From contig JAAVEB010000002.1 of assembly GCA_014801525.1 (NCBI GenBank), positions 17,621-81,620 on the forward strand: a DNA stretch of 64,000 nucleotides, in the 5' to 3' direction. Each line of letters begins with the position of its first letter. Position 1 is the first letter of the stretch. Shown here one piece after another: positions 1-10,415 of this stretch. The notes under the pieces were generated by a model. That model saw nothing but the letters and a program-made list of their open reading frames with translations, had not been told where the DNA came from and ran no database searches. This DNA comes from Bacteroides sp. (GTDB taxonomy: Bacteria; Bacteroidota; Bacteroidia; Bacteroidales; Muribaculaceae). Position numbers and translations under genes: made by a program.

Positions 1-418
1 GATCAAGAGCCTTGTACCTGACAAAGTTCGTATTCCCGCCTATATCGTGGTAATCGCTACGTTCGTGACCTTATTGCAGATGATCATGCAAGCCTATCTG
101 CCTGCTCTCAACGCAAGCTTAGGACTCTTCATACCTCTTATTGTGGTAAACTGTATCGTGCTCGGTCGCGCCGAGGCATTCGCTTCGCGCCACTCCGTTG
201 GCGATTCTCTTTTCGACGGTATCGGTATCGGCCTTGGATTCACCATCGCACTAACACTTCTTGGCGCGGTTCGTGAAATTCTCGGAACCGGCTGTGTGTT
301 TGGCGCCCAGATTTATCCCGAAACATTCGGTTCGCTCGTATTCGTGCTTGCGCCGGGAGCGTTCATCGCATTGGGATTTCTCGTGGCTTTGTTTAACTAC
401 ATCCGTAAACGCTCATAG
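1..418 (+). CDS. rnfE: Electron transport complex subunit RnfE/RsxE, 5' end truncated by window edge
   Basis: Frame open from base 2; multi-TM protein with LGLFIPLIVVNCIVLGRAEAFAS typical of RnfD/E family; followed directly by rnfA. Confidence 0.93.
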   Translation, partial: IKSLVPDKVRIPAYIVVIATFVTLLQMIMQAYLPALNASLGLFIPLIVVNCIVLGRAEAFASRHSVGDSLFDGIGIGLGFTIALTLLGAVREILGTGCVFGAQIYPETFGSLVFVLAPGAFIALGFLVALFNYIRKRS

Positions 419-420
419 TC

Positions 421-1002
421 ATGCTCGCATATCTTTCAATTATCATAACGGCGATATTTGTAAATAACATCGTCTTCGCGCAGTTCCTCGGAATATGCCC
501 GTTCCTTGGCGTGTCCAAGAAGTTGTCGTCGGCTACCGGTATGGGAGCAGCCGTGACTTTCGTGATGCTTCTCGCCACTCTGGTGACCTGGTTGCTTCAA
601 ATATATGTGCTGAATCCTCTGGGACTCGCCTATATGCAGACTATCGTCTTCATTCTTGTGATCGCAGCGCTCGTTCAGATGCTCGAAATCATCCTGAAGA
701 AAATCGCTCCCGCCCTTTATCAGGCGCTTGGAGTGTTCCTTCCGCTCATCACCACCAACTGCGCGGTGCTCGGTGTTGCCATTCTCGTTATCCAAAAAGG
801 ATTTAACCTCGGCGAGTCATTGGTGTATGCAGTCGCAACAGCGATAGGCTTCACCCTGGCGCTGGTTATCTTTGCCGGAATCCGCGAGAAACTTGCCATC
901 ACTGACGTTCCCGCTCCAATGCGCGGAGTGCCCATCGCGCTTATCTGCGCCGGCATGCTCGCACTCGCTTTCATGGGATTTGCCGGAATCACCATCGGCT
1001 AA
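421..1002 (+). CDS. rnfA: Electron transport complex subunit RnfA/RsxA
   Basis: Multi-TM protein with VNNIVFAQFLGICPFLGVSKK and LGVFLPLITTNCAVLGVA motifs. Confidence 0.95.
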   Translation: MLAYLSIIITAIFVNNIVFAQFLGICPFLGVSKKLSSATGMGAAVTFVMLLATLVTWLLQIYVLNPLGLAYMQTIVFILVIAALVQMLEIILKKIAPALYQALGVFLPLITTNCAVLGVAILVIQKGFNLGESLVYAVATAIGFTLALVIFAGIREKLAITDVPAPMRGVPIALICAGMLALAFMGFAGITIG

Positions 1003-1027
1003 ATCTTAACGATAGACATTTTTATCA

Positions 1028-1064
1028 GCATGAGCCTCGAATAATTGAGGCTCATGCTTTTTTT
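1028..1064 (+). terminator. Rho-independent terminator of the rnf operon
   Basis: GCATGAGCCTC (1028-1038) / GAGGCTCATGC (1047-1057) perfect stem followed by a T run. Confidence 0.85.
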
Positions 1065-1095
1065 CATTAAAAGATGTAAATATCAGCTTTTTAAA

Positions 1096-1125
1096 TTGAT
1101 TTTACGGGAAAAGTGATTATCTTTG
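1096..1125 (+). promoter_or_regulatory. Bacteroidetes-type promoter
   Basis: TTG (1096-1098) - 19 nt - TATCTTTG (1118-1125), matching TTTG/N17-23/TAnnTTTG, upstream of the ORF at 1191. Confidence 0.7.
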
Positions 1126-1190
1126 CAATTTATTGATAGCTAATTTGTAACATCTCTCTTTATAACAGTCCAATCATTTCAATTCCAATC

Positions 1191-1664
1191 ATGAAAAAAT
1201 TGATAATTTTGTTGTTTATCATCTGTTCTTCCTATTCATGCCTGCACACCTATGCGGCATCGGAATCGAACTGGATGATGCATACCGACACGCAACAGCG
1301 AATCGCAATGGAGAATGTGGAATGTCTCGTGGCAACGGATCATTCGGAACTCTTCTCGATATTGCTTAAGGATAATTCACTCATACCCGACGTGAAGGAA
1401 ATCACATTCAAGAAAGAATCTGTCGCGGGGATTCAGAACGCGGCTTCAACACGGGAGCCTCTTTTTGTCGCAGGAGCGTCGACACTGATCATTTCCAATA
1501 TTTCGGAACAAGCATTGAACATCGATATCTACAATTTGACCGGTCAGCGTCAGATTTCGGTTAAAGCCAATTCTGAAAAGACCGAGATAGACATAACCTC
1601 ACTTCCCGCGGGGGCTTATATAGTAGCCGTGGGGAATTCTTCATTTAAATTTCTAAAAAATTAA
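1191..1664 (+). CDS. Secreted hypothetical protein with C-terminal T9SS type A-like sorting domain
   Basis: Signal peptide; C-terminal IYNLTGQRQ...ITSLPAGAYIVAVGNSSFKFLKN resembles Por secretion tail. Confidence 0.7.
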   Translation: MKKLIILLFIICSSYSCLHTYAASESNWMMHTDTQQRIAMENVECLVATDHSELFSILLKDNSLIPDVKEITFKKESVAGIQNAASTREPLFVAGASTLIISNISEQALNIDIYNLTGQRQISVKANSEKTEIDITSLPAGAYIVAVGNSSFKFLKN

Positions 1665-1674
1665 TTTCTCTCCT

Positions 1675-3633
1675 ATGAAACGCACTGTAACAAGCATCAT
1701 TCTCGGCGCCGCAATAATCTTGCCCGCGATTGCGAATTTTGTAATCGAAACCAACGACGGAAAACGCCACGTTTCAAAAATGCCAAAATTTGAAAATGCC
1801 GGCAAGGTTGACGATATTGACATTGAAAATATTCTGCGCATAACCCACAACCCTCTGTCTTCGGCAGAAACCGCGCCTGAATTCAACGAGCGGAATCAAA
1901 ACAGGCTTGCCGTGCTCGACATGAATCAGCGTAACGGCGAAAACGAGAGCGGCTCGGAAAACAGCCGCAACGTGTATTCAGCCGAGTACATGGCTATGCT
2001 TGCAGGTATGCCCTCATTCACGACCCAAGACCTTCAGGAGGCGATGGATAAAGCCTCGATGATTCTGCTGTCGTCAAGAGTGAAACAATCTTCATTCACC
2101 ACCGATGAGTTGTCGGCTATCGAAAAGTGGGTGGCGAATGGCGGCGTAATCATCGCGCCCGCCATCGAATGCTCAAACAAGGGCGACCTGTATGAAATAT
2201 TCGGCTTGAGCGAGAGAGCATCGGGAAAAGCCTACACTACCCTCACGTGGGTCGACAGCGACTGCGAGGAGCTAAAATATTTTGACACTCCCGAGGAGAA
2301 AACCGTGGTGACAACCAATCTCAGCACTACCGCCTATGGAACGACCACCGGCGAAACGCTTGCCACGTTCAACGACGGAAAGAGCGCCGTGGTTAAAAAC
2401 ATACACGGGAAAGGGGCAGCCTACACCGTGGGGGTGCGGTGGCGCGACATGATACAGCGTTTCCACCTTAATAAGGACGGAAGCATACAGCGCTTGTCGA
2501 GCAATGCGTTTGAACCGTCGGGCGACGTATACTCTCTGTTCCTGCGTTCGGTCTATAATGCCCATAACCCTGTGAGCGTGTGGAAATACACTATTCCCGA
2601 CGGACAGCCGTCGCTGCTGGTGCCTACTCATGACTGCGACTCGCGCACTGCCTATGATTCGATGTACTATGTTTCAGACTATGAAAAAAGCCTCGGGCTA
2701 CGCGCCCACTACTTTCTGACAGTGCATTATTTCAGGGACGCGCCCTATCTGTCGGCATTTTATAATAGCGAAACCGTTGTCAAAGCCAAAGAGCTTCTCG
2801 CTGCCGGACACACCGTGGGCAGCCACTCCATCTGTCACTTCCCTGACTTCAACAAGACGGAACTATTCCCCATGGATATTGTCACCGAAGAAGAATATGC
2901 GGCGAGAGCCACCCACAAAACCGATACCACTGCAGGCGGATCGACCTGGGCTGAAGTGGTGCTGTCAAAGAATATTATCGAACGTGACCTCGGAAACAAT
3001 GTGCGTTCGTTCAGAAGCGGACACCTTTGCGTGAACAAGAATATGCCTGAAGCAAAAGTGGCAGGCAACTATAAATTCACGTCGTGCTATGCGGCAAGCG
3101 ACCTGCTCAGCAATTTCCCGTATTATATAAGACTTCAGAATGACTGGCCCGGCGAGCTCACCGACGTGCTGTCGATGCCTCTCCATATCTCGGACGTGTT
3201 CAGCAAGGACAAGATGGACGAGACCAATTGGGAAAGCAAAATCGACGTGTGGGTTCCGGTGTATGAAAAGTTGCGCGATAACCATGGCGCATGCATCCTG
3301 CTCATTCATCCTAACCGCAAGTGGAAGATGGAGGCTCAGAAATTACTTATCGAACGGCTTGGGCTTACGCCTCAGGAATTGTGCAATTTTGAAGAGTATG
3401 GCGAATTCTGGGTGAACAGGGCGAAGTTTGATTTCTCTTATGACTATGACGAGTCAACCGAGTCATTGATTATTAAAACTACGCGCGCAGAGATTGAAGC
3501 CAATCCCCGCCTCGGGCTGATGATCGAAGCCACCTCGCCCGTGAGCAACGCAACCGTAATTGACGAAACCGGAGCGATTCATCCTTCCAAGGTCAAACTC
3601 ACGCCTGATAACAAATATATCATATTGCTATAA
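1675..3633 (+). CDS. Secreted polysaccharide deacetylase (NodB/CE4-like) with N-terminal ThuA/GATase-like domain
   Basis: THDCD and HSICH resemble NodB motifs 1 and 2; N-terminal segment with IEKWVANGGVIIAP resembles ThuA-like folds. Confidence 0.6.
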   Translation: MKRTVTSIILGAAIILPAIANFVIETNDGKRHVSKMPKFENAGKVDDIDIENILRITHNPLSSAETAPEFNERNQNRLAVLDMNQRNGENESGSENSRNVYSAEYMAMLAGMPSFTTQDLQEAMDKASMILLSSRVKQSSFTTDELSAIEKWVANGGVIIAPAIECSNKGDLYEIFGLSERASGKAYTTLTWVDSDCEELKYFDTPEEKTVVTTNLSTTAYGTTTGETLATFNDGKSAVVKNIHGKGAAYTVGVRWRDMIQRFHLNKDGSIQRLSSNAFEPSGDVYSLFLRSVYNAHNPVSVWKYTIPDGQPSLLVPTHDCDSRTAYDSMYYVSDYEKSLGLRAHYFLTVHYFRDAPYLSAFYNSETVVKAKELLAAGHTVGSHSICHFPDFNKTELFPMDIVTEEEYAARATHKTDTTAGGSTWAEVVLSKNIIERDLGNNVRSFRSGHLCVNKNMPEAKVAGNYKFTSCYAASDLLSNFPYYIRLQNDWPGELTDVLSMPLHISDVFSKDKMDETNWESKIDVWVPVYEKLRDNHGACILLIHPNRKWKMEAQKLLIERLGLTPQELCNFEEYGEFWVNRAKFDFSYDYDESTESLIIKTTRAEIEANPRLGLMIEATSPVSNATVIDETGAIHPSKVKLTPDNKYIILL

Positions 3634-3639
3634 CCGATC

Positions 3640-5037
3640 ATGTTAAAAAATCTCGTAAAACTATCACTCGTTTCAGCGGCGGCAGTGTGCGCCCTTGCGT
3701 CGTGCTCGCCGAAGGAGGCGACTCCGTGGGATGAAATGGAGAATGTGCTCTCAAGAATCAAAGCGCCGTCATTTCCCGACAACACCTACACTATCTCGGA
3801 TTATTACACCGAGGGGGACTCGCTCTATACTAATGCAATCAACCTGGCGATAAAGACTTGCTCGGAAAACGGCGGAGGCACAGTGGTCATTCCCGACGGC
3901 ACATTCAAGACCGCCCCTATCAGACTGCTGTCAAACGTCAACCTGCATTTATCGGACAGCACCCTGCTGAAGTTCGTGACTGACGAAGAACTTTTTGACA
4001 CCGTGCTCACACGCATCGAAGGGATAGATTGCTACAACATCTCTCCCCTCATCTATGCCTACGAGGCGACAAATGTGGCTATCACCGGCAAGGGGGTTAT
4101 GGACGGATGCGCCGACACCACCAATTGGTTTACCCCGGCGCGTCTTAAAGGAGTTGTGAACGAGAACGGCGACAAAGTGAACGAGAAGACGCTGCTTTAC
4201 CAGATGAAGGAGGACTCGCTACCGGTGGAACAGCGCGTGTTTATCGGCAAGGAGGGAATACGCCCTCAGTTCATCAACCTGTATAAGTGCAAGAATGTTC
4301 TGCTCGAAGGCTTCACGCTCCACAACTCGCCTTTCTGGCTTATTCATCCTCTCATGTGTGAGAATGTGACGGTCAAAGGGGTGACCATGCAGAGCCATGG
4401 CACCAATAATGACGGATGTGACCCGGAGTCATGCCGTGACGTGCTTATCGACAGTTGCCGATTTGACACGGGCGATGACTGTATAGCAATTAAATCAGGT
4501 CGAGATCAGGACGGCAGGCGTTGGAATATGCCTTGCGAAAACGTAATCGTGAGAAACTGCTCGATGAAAGACGGACATGCAGGCGTGGCAATGGGCAGCG
4601 AGATAACCGGCGGAGTCAGCAACGTGTGGGTTGAAGACTGCGTGATGGACAGTCCGAACCTTGACCGCATAATCAGAATAAAATCCAATGCGGAAAGAGG
4701 GGGTGAAGTGCAAAACATATTTGCGCGCAACATCACCGTCGGCGAGTGCCGCCAGTCGATTCTGGGCTTCGAGCTCCAATACTGGTATGTGTATGACGGT
4801 CCTTATCTCCCCTATTTCCACAATATCCACCTCGAAAACATAACCAGCAAGAAGAGCCAGTATGTGCTCAACCTTGAAGGATTTGAGGATAAGGTTCAGG
4901 CACGCGACATCGTGATAAAGAATTGCACGTTTGACGGCGTTACCTCTCCCGAAATAAACCATATAGTGGGCGTTGAGGACATCACATTTGAAAATGTGGT
5001 AGTAAACGGCAAACCTTATACCTATAACGGGAATTAA
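3640..5037 (+). CDS. Glycoside hydrolase family 28 (polygalacturonase-like) lipoprotein
   Basis: Lipobox-like CALASCS; GH28 signatures NNDGCDPES, DTGDDCIAIKSG, GHAGVAMGSE, RIIRIKS. Confidence 0.9.
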   Translation: MLKNLVKLSLVSAAAVCALASCSPKEATPWDEMENVLSRIKAPSFPDNTYTISDYYTEGDSLYTNAINLAIKTCSENGGGTVVIPDGTFKTAPIRLLSNVNLHLSDSTLLKFVTDEELFDTVLTRIEGIDCYNISPLIYAYEATNVAITGKGVMDGCADTTNWFTPARLKGVVNENGDKVNEKTLLYQMKEDSLPVEQRVFIGKEGIRPQFINLYKCKNVLLEGFTLHNSPFWLIHPLMCENVTVKGVTMQSHGTNNDGCDPESCRDVLIDSCRFDTGDDCIAIKSGRDQDGRRWNMPCENVIVRNCSMKDGHAGVAMGSEITGGVSNVWVEDCVMDSPNLDRIIRIKSNAERGGEVQNIFARNITVGECRQSILGFELQYWYVYDGPYLPYFHNIHLENITSKKSQYVLNLEGFEDKVQARDIVIKNCTFDGVTSPEINHIVGVEDITFENVVVNGKPYTYNGN

Positions 5038-5067
5038 ACCCGACACAAATTCAATCAAACGCTTTCA

Positions 5068-5117
5068 ATATCCGCAGGATATCCCGGTCATCGGGAAATC
5101 CTGCGGATATATTTTCT
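5068..5117 (+). terminator. Rho-independent terminator after GH28 gene
   Basis: ATATCCGCAGGAT (5068-5080) / ATCCTGCGGATAT (5098-5110), inner CCCG/CGGG stem, then ATTTTC. Confidence 0.75.
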
Positions 5118-5202
5118 CACCTATCCAGCATTTTTATCGCACGGAGACTTCACGGAAGTAAATAAAATTGGTCATGGCGGCTGAAATCTAACTGTTTTTA
5201 TG

Positions 5203-5210
5203 TACCTTTG
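5203..5210 (+). promoter_or_regulatory. -7 promoter box for alaS
   Basis: TACCTTTG upstream of the ATG at 5249. Confidence 0.55.
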
Positions 5211-5248
5211 CACTCTAATTGAACGAAATAACTACAACATACATCGAA

Positions 5249-7879
5249 ATGCTCACAGCAAAGGAAATCAGAGAGTCTTTCAAAGACTTCTTCCGCGGAA
5301 AAGGACACCAGATTGTTCCTTCCGCTCCAATGGTTATCAAGGATGATCCCACACTGATGTTCACCAATGCGGGAATGAATCAGTTTAAAGACATAATTCT
5401 CGGCAATGCAGCGGCGAAGCACAAACGTGTAGCCGATTCACAAAAATGTCTGCGAGTAAGCGGCAAGCATAATGACCTTGAAGAGGTGGGGATGGACACC
5501 TATCACCACACTATGTTTGAGATGCTCGGCAACTGGTCATTTGGCGACTATTTCAAGAAAGAAGCCATTGACTGGGCATGGGAATATCTTGTAGACGTGC
5601 TGAAACTGAATCCTGAAAATCTCTATGCAACGGTATTTGAAGGATCGGAATCAGAGGGTTTGAGCCGCGATGACGAAGCTGCGTCATTCTGGGAAAAACA
5701 TCTTCCCGCCGATCATATCATAAACGGAAACAAGCATGACAATTTCTGGGAAATGGGCGACACGGGTCCCTGCGGTCCCTGCTCGGAAATACATATCGAC
5801 CTTCGCAGCGAAGAGGAAAAGAAGCAGATTCCCGGCCGAGACCTCGTGAACCACGACCATCCCCAGGTGATCGAGATATGGAATCTCGTGTTCATGCAGT
5901 ATAACCGCAAGGCTGACGGCTCGCTCGAACCGCTTCCAGCCAAAGTGATTGACACCGGAATGGGTTTTGAACGTCTTTGCATGGCTCTTCAGGGCAAAAA
6001 ATCCAACTATGACACTGACGTGTTCACTCCCCTCATCAATAAGATTGCGGAACTTTCGGGCAAACGCTATGGCGACGATAAGAAAGTTGACATCGCAATG
6101 CGAGTCATCGCCGACCATGTGCGCACAATCTCGTTCTCAATAGCCGACTCGCAGTTGCCCGGCAACGCAAAAGCGGGATATGTGATACGCCGTATCCTGC
6201 GCCGCGCAGTGCGCTATGCTTACACGTTCCTCGATCAGAAACAGGCGTTCATGTATCGACTCGTCGACACTCTTATCGAAAGCATGGGTGAAGCTTATCC
6301 CGAACTTCCTCAGCAGCGCGAACTGATCATGCGCGTCATCAAGGAGGAGGAAGACGCTTTCCTTCGCACTCTTGACAACGGTATACGCCTTCTCGACAAC
6401 GCTATCGCAACAGCCAAGGCTCAGGGTAAAAATCAGATTTCAGGAAAAGAGGCGTTTGTGCTCTATGACACCTACGGATTCCCTCTCGACTTGACTGAGC
6501 TGATTCTGAAAGAAAACGGCATGAGTCTCGACAATGCCGAATTTGAGCAGGAAATGGCAGCTCAGAAAGCACGCGCCCGTAACGCTGCCGCCGTAGAGAC
6601 AGGTGACTGGATTCAGCTACGCGACGGCGAATCAGAATTCGTGGGATATGACACATTGTCGGCTCCCGGCAACATTCTGAAATATCGTCAGGTGAAGCAA
6701 AAGGGCAAGGAATTTTTCCAGCTGATACTCGACCGCACTCCGTTCTATGCTGAAATGGGCGGTCAGGTAGGCGACAGCGGAACCCTCACCTTCCCCGACG
6801 GAGAAGTAATTGAAATCTTCGACACAAAACGAGAAAACGGAGTTGCAGTTCATCTGACCAAGAAACTCCCCTCGGAAAACAATATCGACAAGACTTTCAC
6901 TTCACAGGTGAATGAAGAGGCGCGCGTCGCAACTTCATGCAACCACACCGCCACCCACCTTCTTCACGAAGCCCTACGCGAAGTGCTTGGAAGCCATGTT
7001 GAACAGCGCGGTTCGTTTGTTTCGCCCGACGTTTTGCGCTTTGACTTCTCTCATTTCCAAAAACTGACCCCCGAGGAGATCAAGAAGGTGGAGCATCTTG
7101 CCAACGAGCGTGTGCGCCGCGCCATCGCGCGTGACGAAGCTCGCAATGTTCCCATCGAAAAAGCTCGTGAAATGGGAGCAATGGCACTCTTCGGCGAAAA
7201 ATATGGCGACGAAGTGCGCGTGATACGCTACGGCAGCTCGGTGGAACTGTGTGGAGGAACTCACGTTGATAACACCGGTAATATCGGAATCATCAAAATC
7301 GTTTCGGAAAGCAGTATCGCTGCCGGAATACGACGCATCGAAGCCATCACAGGAAAGCAGGTGGAACTCGCCATTGAACGCATGCAGGACACTTTGCAGG
7401 AGATAGGCAGCATGTTTAACAACTCGCCTAATCTTGTCCAGGCTCTGCGCAAGTCAATCGAAGAGAACGCTGAATTAAAACGCCAGGCTGAGGAGTTCTT
7501 CCAGGAAAGAGCCAATAATCTTGCCAACAATCTTCTCAGCAAAGCCCGTGACGTGAACGGCATCAAAGTTGTGGAACACACCGGTATCGCCCTTCCCGAA
7601 GTGGTCAAGAGCGTGGCATTCCTTGTCAGAGCCAAATCGCCCGAGCACACAGTGTTCATCGGAGCTACTCATGACGCATCGAGCAAGCCGCTCCTAACCC
7701 TCATGATTACAGAAGACCTTACCAAAGAGGGCATGAACGCATCGACGGCAGTGCGCAACGCAGCTAAACTGATAAAAGGCGGCGGCGGGGGTCAGCCAGG
7801 ATTCGCTCAAGCCGGAGGCAAGGACAAAGAAGGCCTTGTCCAAGCCCATGAGAACATTAAGGAGACTCTGGGGTTATAA
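5249..7879 (+). CDS. alaS: Alanine--tRNA ligase
   Basis: [20 protein letters not shown]..., [16 protein letters not shown] and [13 protein letters not shown] motifs; ATG at 5249 preferred to the TTG at 5219 used in the ORF track. Confidence 0.97.
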   Translation: MLTAKEIRESFKDFFRGKGHQIVPSAPMVIKDDPTLMFTNAGMNQFKDIILGNAAAKHKRVADSQKCLRVSGKHNDLEEVGMDTYHHTMFEMLGNWSFGDYFKKEAIDWAWEYLVDVLKLNPENLYATVFEGSESEGLSRDDEAASFWEKHLPADHIINGNKHDNFWEMGDTGPCGPCSEIHIDLRSEEEKKQIPGRDLVNHDHPQVIEIWNLVFMQYNRKADGSLEPLPAKVIDTGMGFERLCMALQGKKSNYDTDVFTPLINKIAELSGKRYGDDKKVDIAMRVIADHVRTISFSIADSQLPGNAKAGYVIRRILRRAVRYAYTFLDQKQAFMYRLVDTLIESMGEAYPELPQQRELIMRVIKEEEDAFLRTLDNGIRLLDNAIATAKAQGKNQISGKEAFVLYDTYGFPLDLTELILKENGMSLDNAEFEQEMAAQKARARNAAAVETGDWIQLRDGESEFVGYDTLSAPGNILKYRQVKQKGKEFFQLILDRTPFYAEMGGQVGDSGTLTFPDGEVIEIFDTKRENGVAVHLTKKLPSENNIDKTFTSQVNEEARVATSCNHTATHLLHEALREVLGSHVEQRGSFVSPDVLRFDFSHFQKLTPEEIKKVEHLANERVRRAIARDEARNVPIEKAREMGAMALFGEKYGDEVRVIRYGSSVELCGGTHVDNTGNIGIIKIVSESSIAAGIRRIEAITGKQVELAIERMQDTLQEIGSMFNNSPNLVQALRKSIEENAELKRQAEEFFQERANNLANNLLSKARDVNGIKVVEHTGIALPEVVKSVAFLVRAKSPEHTVFIGATHDASSKPLLTLMITEDLTKEGMNASTAVRNAAKLIKGGGGGQPGFAQAGGKDKEGLVQAHENIKETLGL

Positions 7880-7883
7880 TTAT

Positions 7884-8930
7884 ATGAACCGAATATTTAT
7901 ACAGATAATTGCAATGGTCGGCACGATAGCGCCGACCATTGTGTCATGTAGCGAGTCCTCTCAAGTCCAAGCGCCCGATTATGCAACCACATGGCAACCC
8001 GACACACTCGGCGACGGCTATGAGATGCGTTATGTGAGACAAAATGACGATTACAGCGGCGCCGTGAGGTCGACAATCATCAGGAAGCAAAGCCCGTGTG
8101 GAAGCGATCGAGGCATTCTCTATGTACACGGATTCAATGATTATTTCTTCCAGAAAGAGATGGGCGACCGCTTCGTTGACTCTTGTTACAGTTTTTATGC
8201 CGTAGACTTGCGCAAGTACGGACGCTCGATTATTCCCGGTCAAAAATTGTTTCAGGTTCGCGACATGAAAGAATATTTTCCCGATATCGACTCAGCGCTG
8301 GTTCAGATGCGCCATGACGGCATAACCGAAATTATACTCATGGGGCATTCTACCGGAGGACTCACGACATCATTGTTCATGAACTATGAGCCTGACCCGG
8401 GGATAAAGGGATTGATACTCAACAGCCCCTTTCTTGACTGGAATTTAAGTCCATTTCTTGAAAAAGCGGCGGTGCCGGCAGTCGATATAGCCGGAGCCTT
8501 ATTTCCGAACATAAAGATTTCACAAGACAAGAGTCGCCTATACAGCGAAAGCCTCTTGAAAAAATATGGGGGCGAATGGGACTACAACACGTCATGGAAA
8601 CTGGAGGAATCGCCCGATGTGGATGCCGGCTGGATAAGAGCAATAGAGGAGGCTCAGGAGAAACTGCACAAGGATTCCCACATCACCGTTCCCATCCTGT
8701 TGCTTCATTCCGATTCTTCCTATGCAGATGGCGACTCGCTCCAAAAAGCGAAGAGATCGGACGCTGTGCTCGATGTCGCTGACATATCAAAATATGGGAA
8801 ACTCTTAGGCGACAGCGTGACCGAAATAACCATAAAAGGCGGACTACACGACCTTGCCCTGTCACGGAAGGCGGCAAGAGATTCAATGTTCACAGTGATT
8901 TTTGAGTGGCTCAAAGCCAATCGAATCTAA
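7884..8930 (+). CDS. Alpha/beta hydrolase lipoprotein (serine aminopeptidase S33-like)
   Basis: Signal with IVSCSES; VHGFNDYFFQ, GHSTGG nucleophile elbow, C-terminal GGLHDL; start at ATG 7884. Confidence 0.8.
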   Translation: MNRIFIQIIAMVGTIAPTIVSCSESSQVQAPDYATTWQPDTLGDGYEMRYVRQNDDYSGAVRSTIIRKQSPCGSDRGILYVHGFNDYFFQKEMGDRFVDSCYSFYAVDLRKYGRSIIPGQKLFQVRDMKEYFPDIDSALVQMRHDGITEIILMGHSTGGLTTSLFMNYEPDPGIKGLILNSPFLDWNLSPFLEKAAVPAVDIAGALFPNIKISQDKSRLYSESLLKKYGGEWDYNTSWKLEESPDVDAGWIRAIEEAQEKLHKDSHITVPILLLHSDSSYADGDSLQKAKRSDAVLDVADISKYGKLLGDSVTEITIKGGLHDLALSRKAARDSMFTVIFEWLKANRI

Positions 8931-8950
8931 ACAATATCTTCTTATTATTT

Positions 8951-8998
8951 GTTAAACCATCGGCAGCAAGGGAAAAAGCTGTCGATGGTTTAACTTTT
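8951..8998 (+). terminator. Terminator hairpin between hydrolase and PepSY-like lipoprotein
   Basis: GTTAAACCATCGGCAGC / GCTGTCGATGGTTTAAC, 17-nt arms with one mismatch, followed by TTTT. Confidence 0.6.
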
Positions 8999-9019
8999 AA
9001 GAGAAAAATTTAATGCGTT

Positions 9020-9442
9020 ATGCTTAGGATAAAGGAATTAGCAACAGTGACAATTTTATTGCTTTTAATTGCTTGCAGCAACAGCCTGTGGGATGAACTG
9101 CCCTCATCTATTTCCACATTCATATCAACCTATTATCCGATGTCGGGCATAAGCAAATATGAGGAGGCGAATGGCAATTATTATGTCACAGTCAAAAACG
9201 GCGCGTCGCTCGTGTTTGATTCAAACTATGAGTGGAAGAGCATCAACGGCAACGGAACGACATTGCCCGAAATTTTCGTGACCGACAAACTGCCTGAAAA
9301 GTTAGTAAGATATCTTACTGAACTTGAAGAAACCAATGCCGTATACGCCGCCGAAAATCAGCCGCGCGTGATAATCCTGTCAATGCTTAATTATAAAATC
9401 ACTTACACGAAAGAGACTGAAGAGGTCACTCAGGAAGAATAG
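9020..9442 (+). CDS. PepSY-like lipoprotein of unknown function
   Basis: Lipobox LLLIACS; repeats of the type IPEFI..YYP...YV..KNG..V.FD..YEW. Confidence 0.55.
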   Translation: MLRIKELATVTILLLLIACSNSLWDELPSSISTFISTYYPMSGISKYEEANGNYYVTVKNGASLVFDSNYEWKSINGNGTTLPEIFVTDKLPEKLVRYLTELEETNAVYAAENQPRVIILSMLNYKITYTKETEEVTQEE

Positions 9443-10415
9443 ATTTCGTGTTGCGATAGAAGCGAATGCTGCTTTTGTGAATGGGGAATGACAGTGAAAG
9501 TATTCCCTCGCCGTCAAGCGTGGCGCTGCACTCGTCATCAACCTCATGCATCATTGCATCATACCATTTCAAGTCAAAGTGCCCGACGAAAGGGGTTGGC
9601 TGCAATTCGCCTTTTATCATCATACGGTTCCATTTCTCTGAGTTAACTTTCGCGCCTGAATGATACAGGACCAGATAGCGGTCTCCGTCCTTCACAATCC
9701 ACAGATTATACATTCCGCCAAGACGTGCCCGATTATCATCGGTTACACGGTCAAGATAGGTCCAAAGTCCTTCTATACCTTCCATGCGTCTCGGCAAGGA
9801 TGAAAGCTGATCAAGCGTATATGGCGACTGAAGACGTGTGAACAAATCCTCTTCTCGCTCGATTACTACGCTTTTCAATTTAAGGTTACCGGTAGAGAAC
9901 ACACGGCATTCCGGCACTGCAGGCGGCGTCGCTGCGACATCAAGCGACGGAGCAAGAATTTTCTCACCTGAAAAGACCTTCATCACCCCATCAATCCACT
10001 CCACGGCAAGAGTGTTCTCTCCCCCATTGAGATTATGAGAAGCTTCAACGGTGGCACACGCAATCACAGAATCAATTCCGTTGCAGTGATGTCCATACTC
10101 GACGTCGGCGGCGCGAGTATCTGTTATCGTTCCGAAATCAGTGTTTTTAAGCCTCAACGCCACATAGTCAAATTCAGAATAGTCTCCGTTGCAATTCCAT
10201 GCTATTCCCCAATAAGCTGAAGAGCGTCCCTGACGATTGCGTCCAAAATCGAAAGCGGCACGCGCCTCGATTGCCAGTTCATCAGAGGGTACATTCACCT
10301 TGAAACCGTAATAATCGACAATGCTGTCGACAGGGATATATTTACGCTCTCCGCCACAGAGGGCTGACGCGCAACTCAGGATGATTGCCAAGCATAGAAT
10401 CCTCATAACAATCAA
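9426..10415 (-). CDS. Secreted protein of unknown function
   Basis: Signal peptide MRILCLAIILSCASALCGG; 4-nt overlap with miaA suggests one operon. Confidence 0.75.
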   Translation of the reverse strand: MIVMRILCLAIILSCASALCGGERKYIPVDSIVDYYGFKVNVPSDELAIEARAAFDFGRNRQGRSSAYWGIAWNCNGDYSEFDYVALRLKNTDFGTITDTRAADVEYGHHCNGIDSVIACATVEASHNLNGGENTLAVEWIDGVMKVFSGEKILAPSLDVAATPPAVPECRVFSTGNLKLKSVVIEREEDLFTRLQSPYTLDQLSSLPRRMEGIEGLWTYLDRVTDDNRARLGGMYNLWIVKDGDRYLVLYHSGAKVNSEKWNRMMIKGELQPTPFVGHFDLKWYDAMMHEVDDECSATLDGEGILSLSFPIHKSSIRFYRNTKSILPE

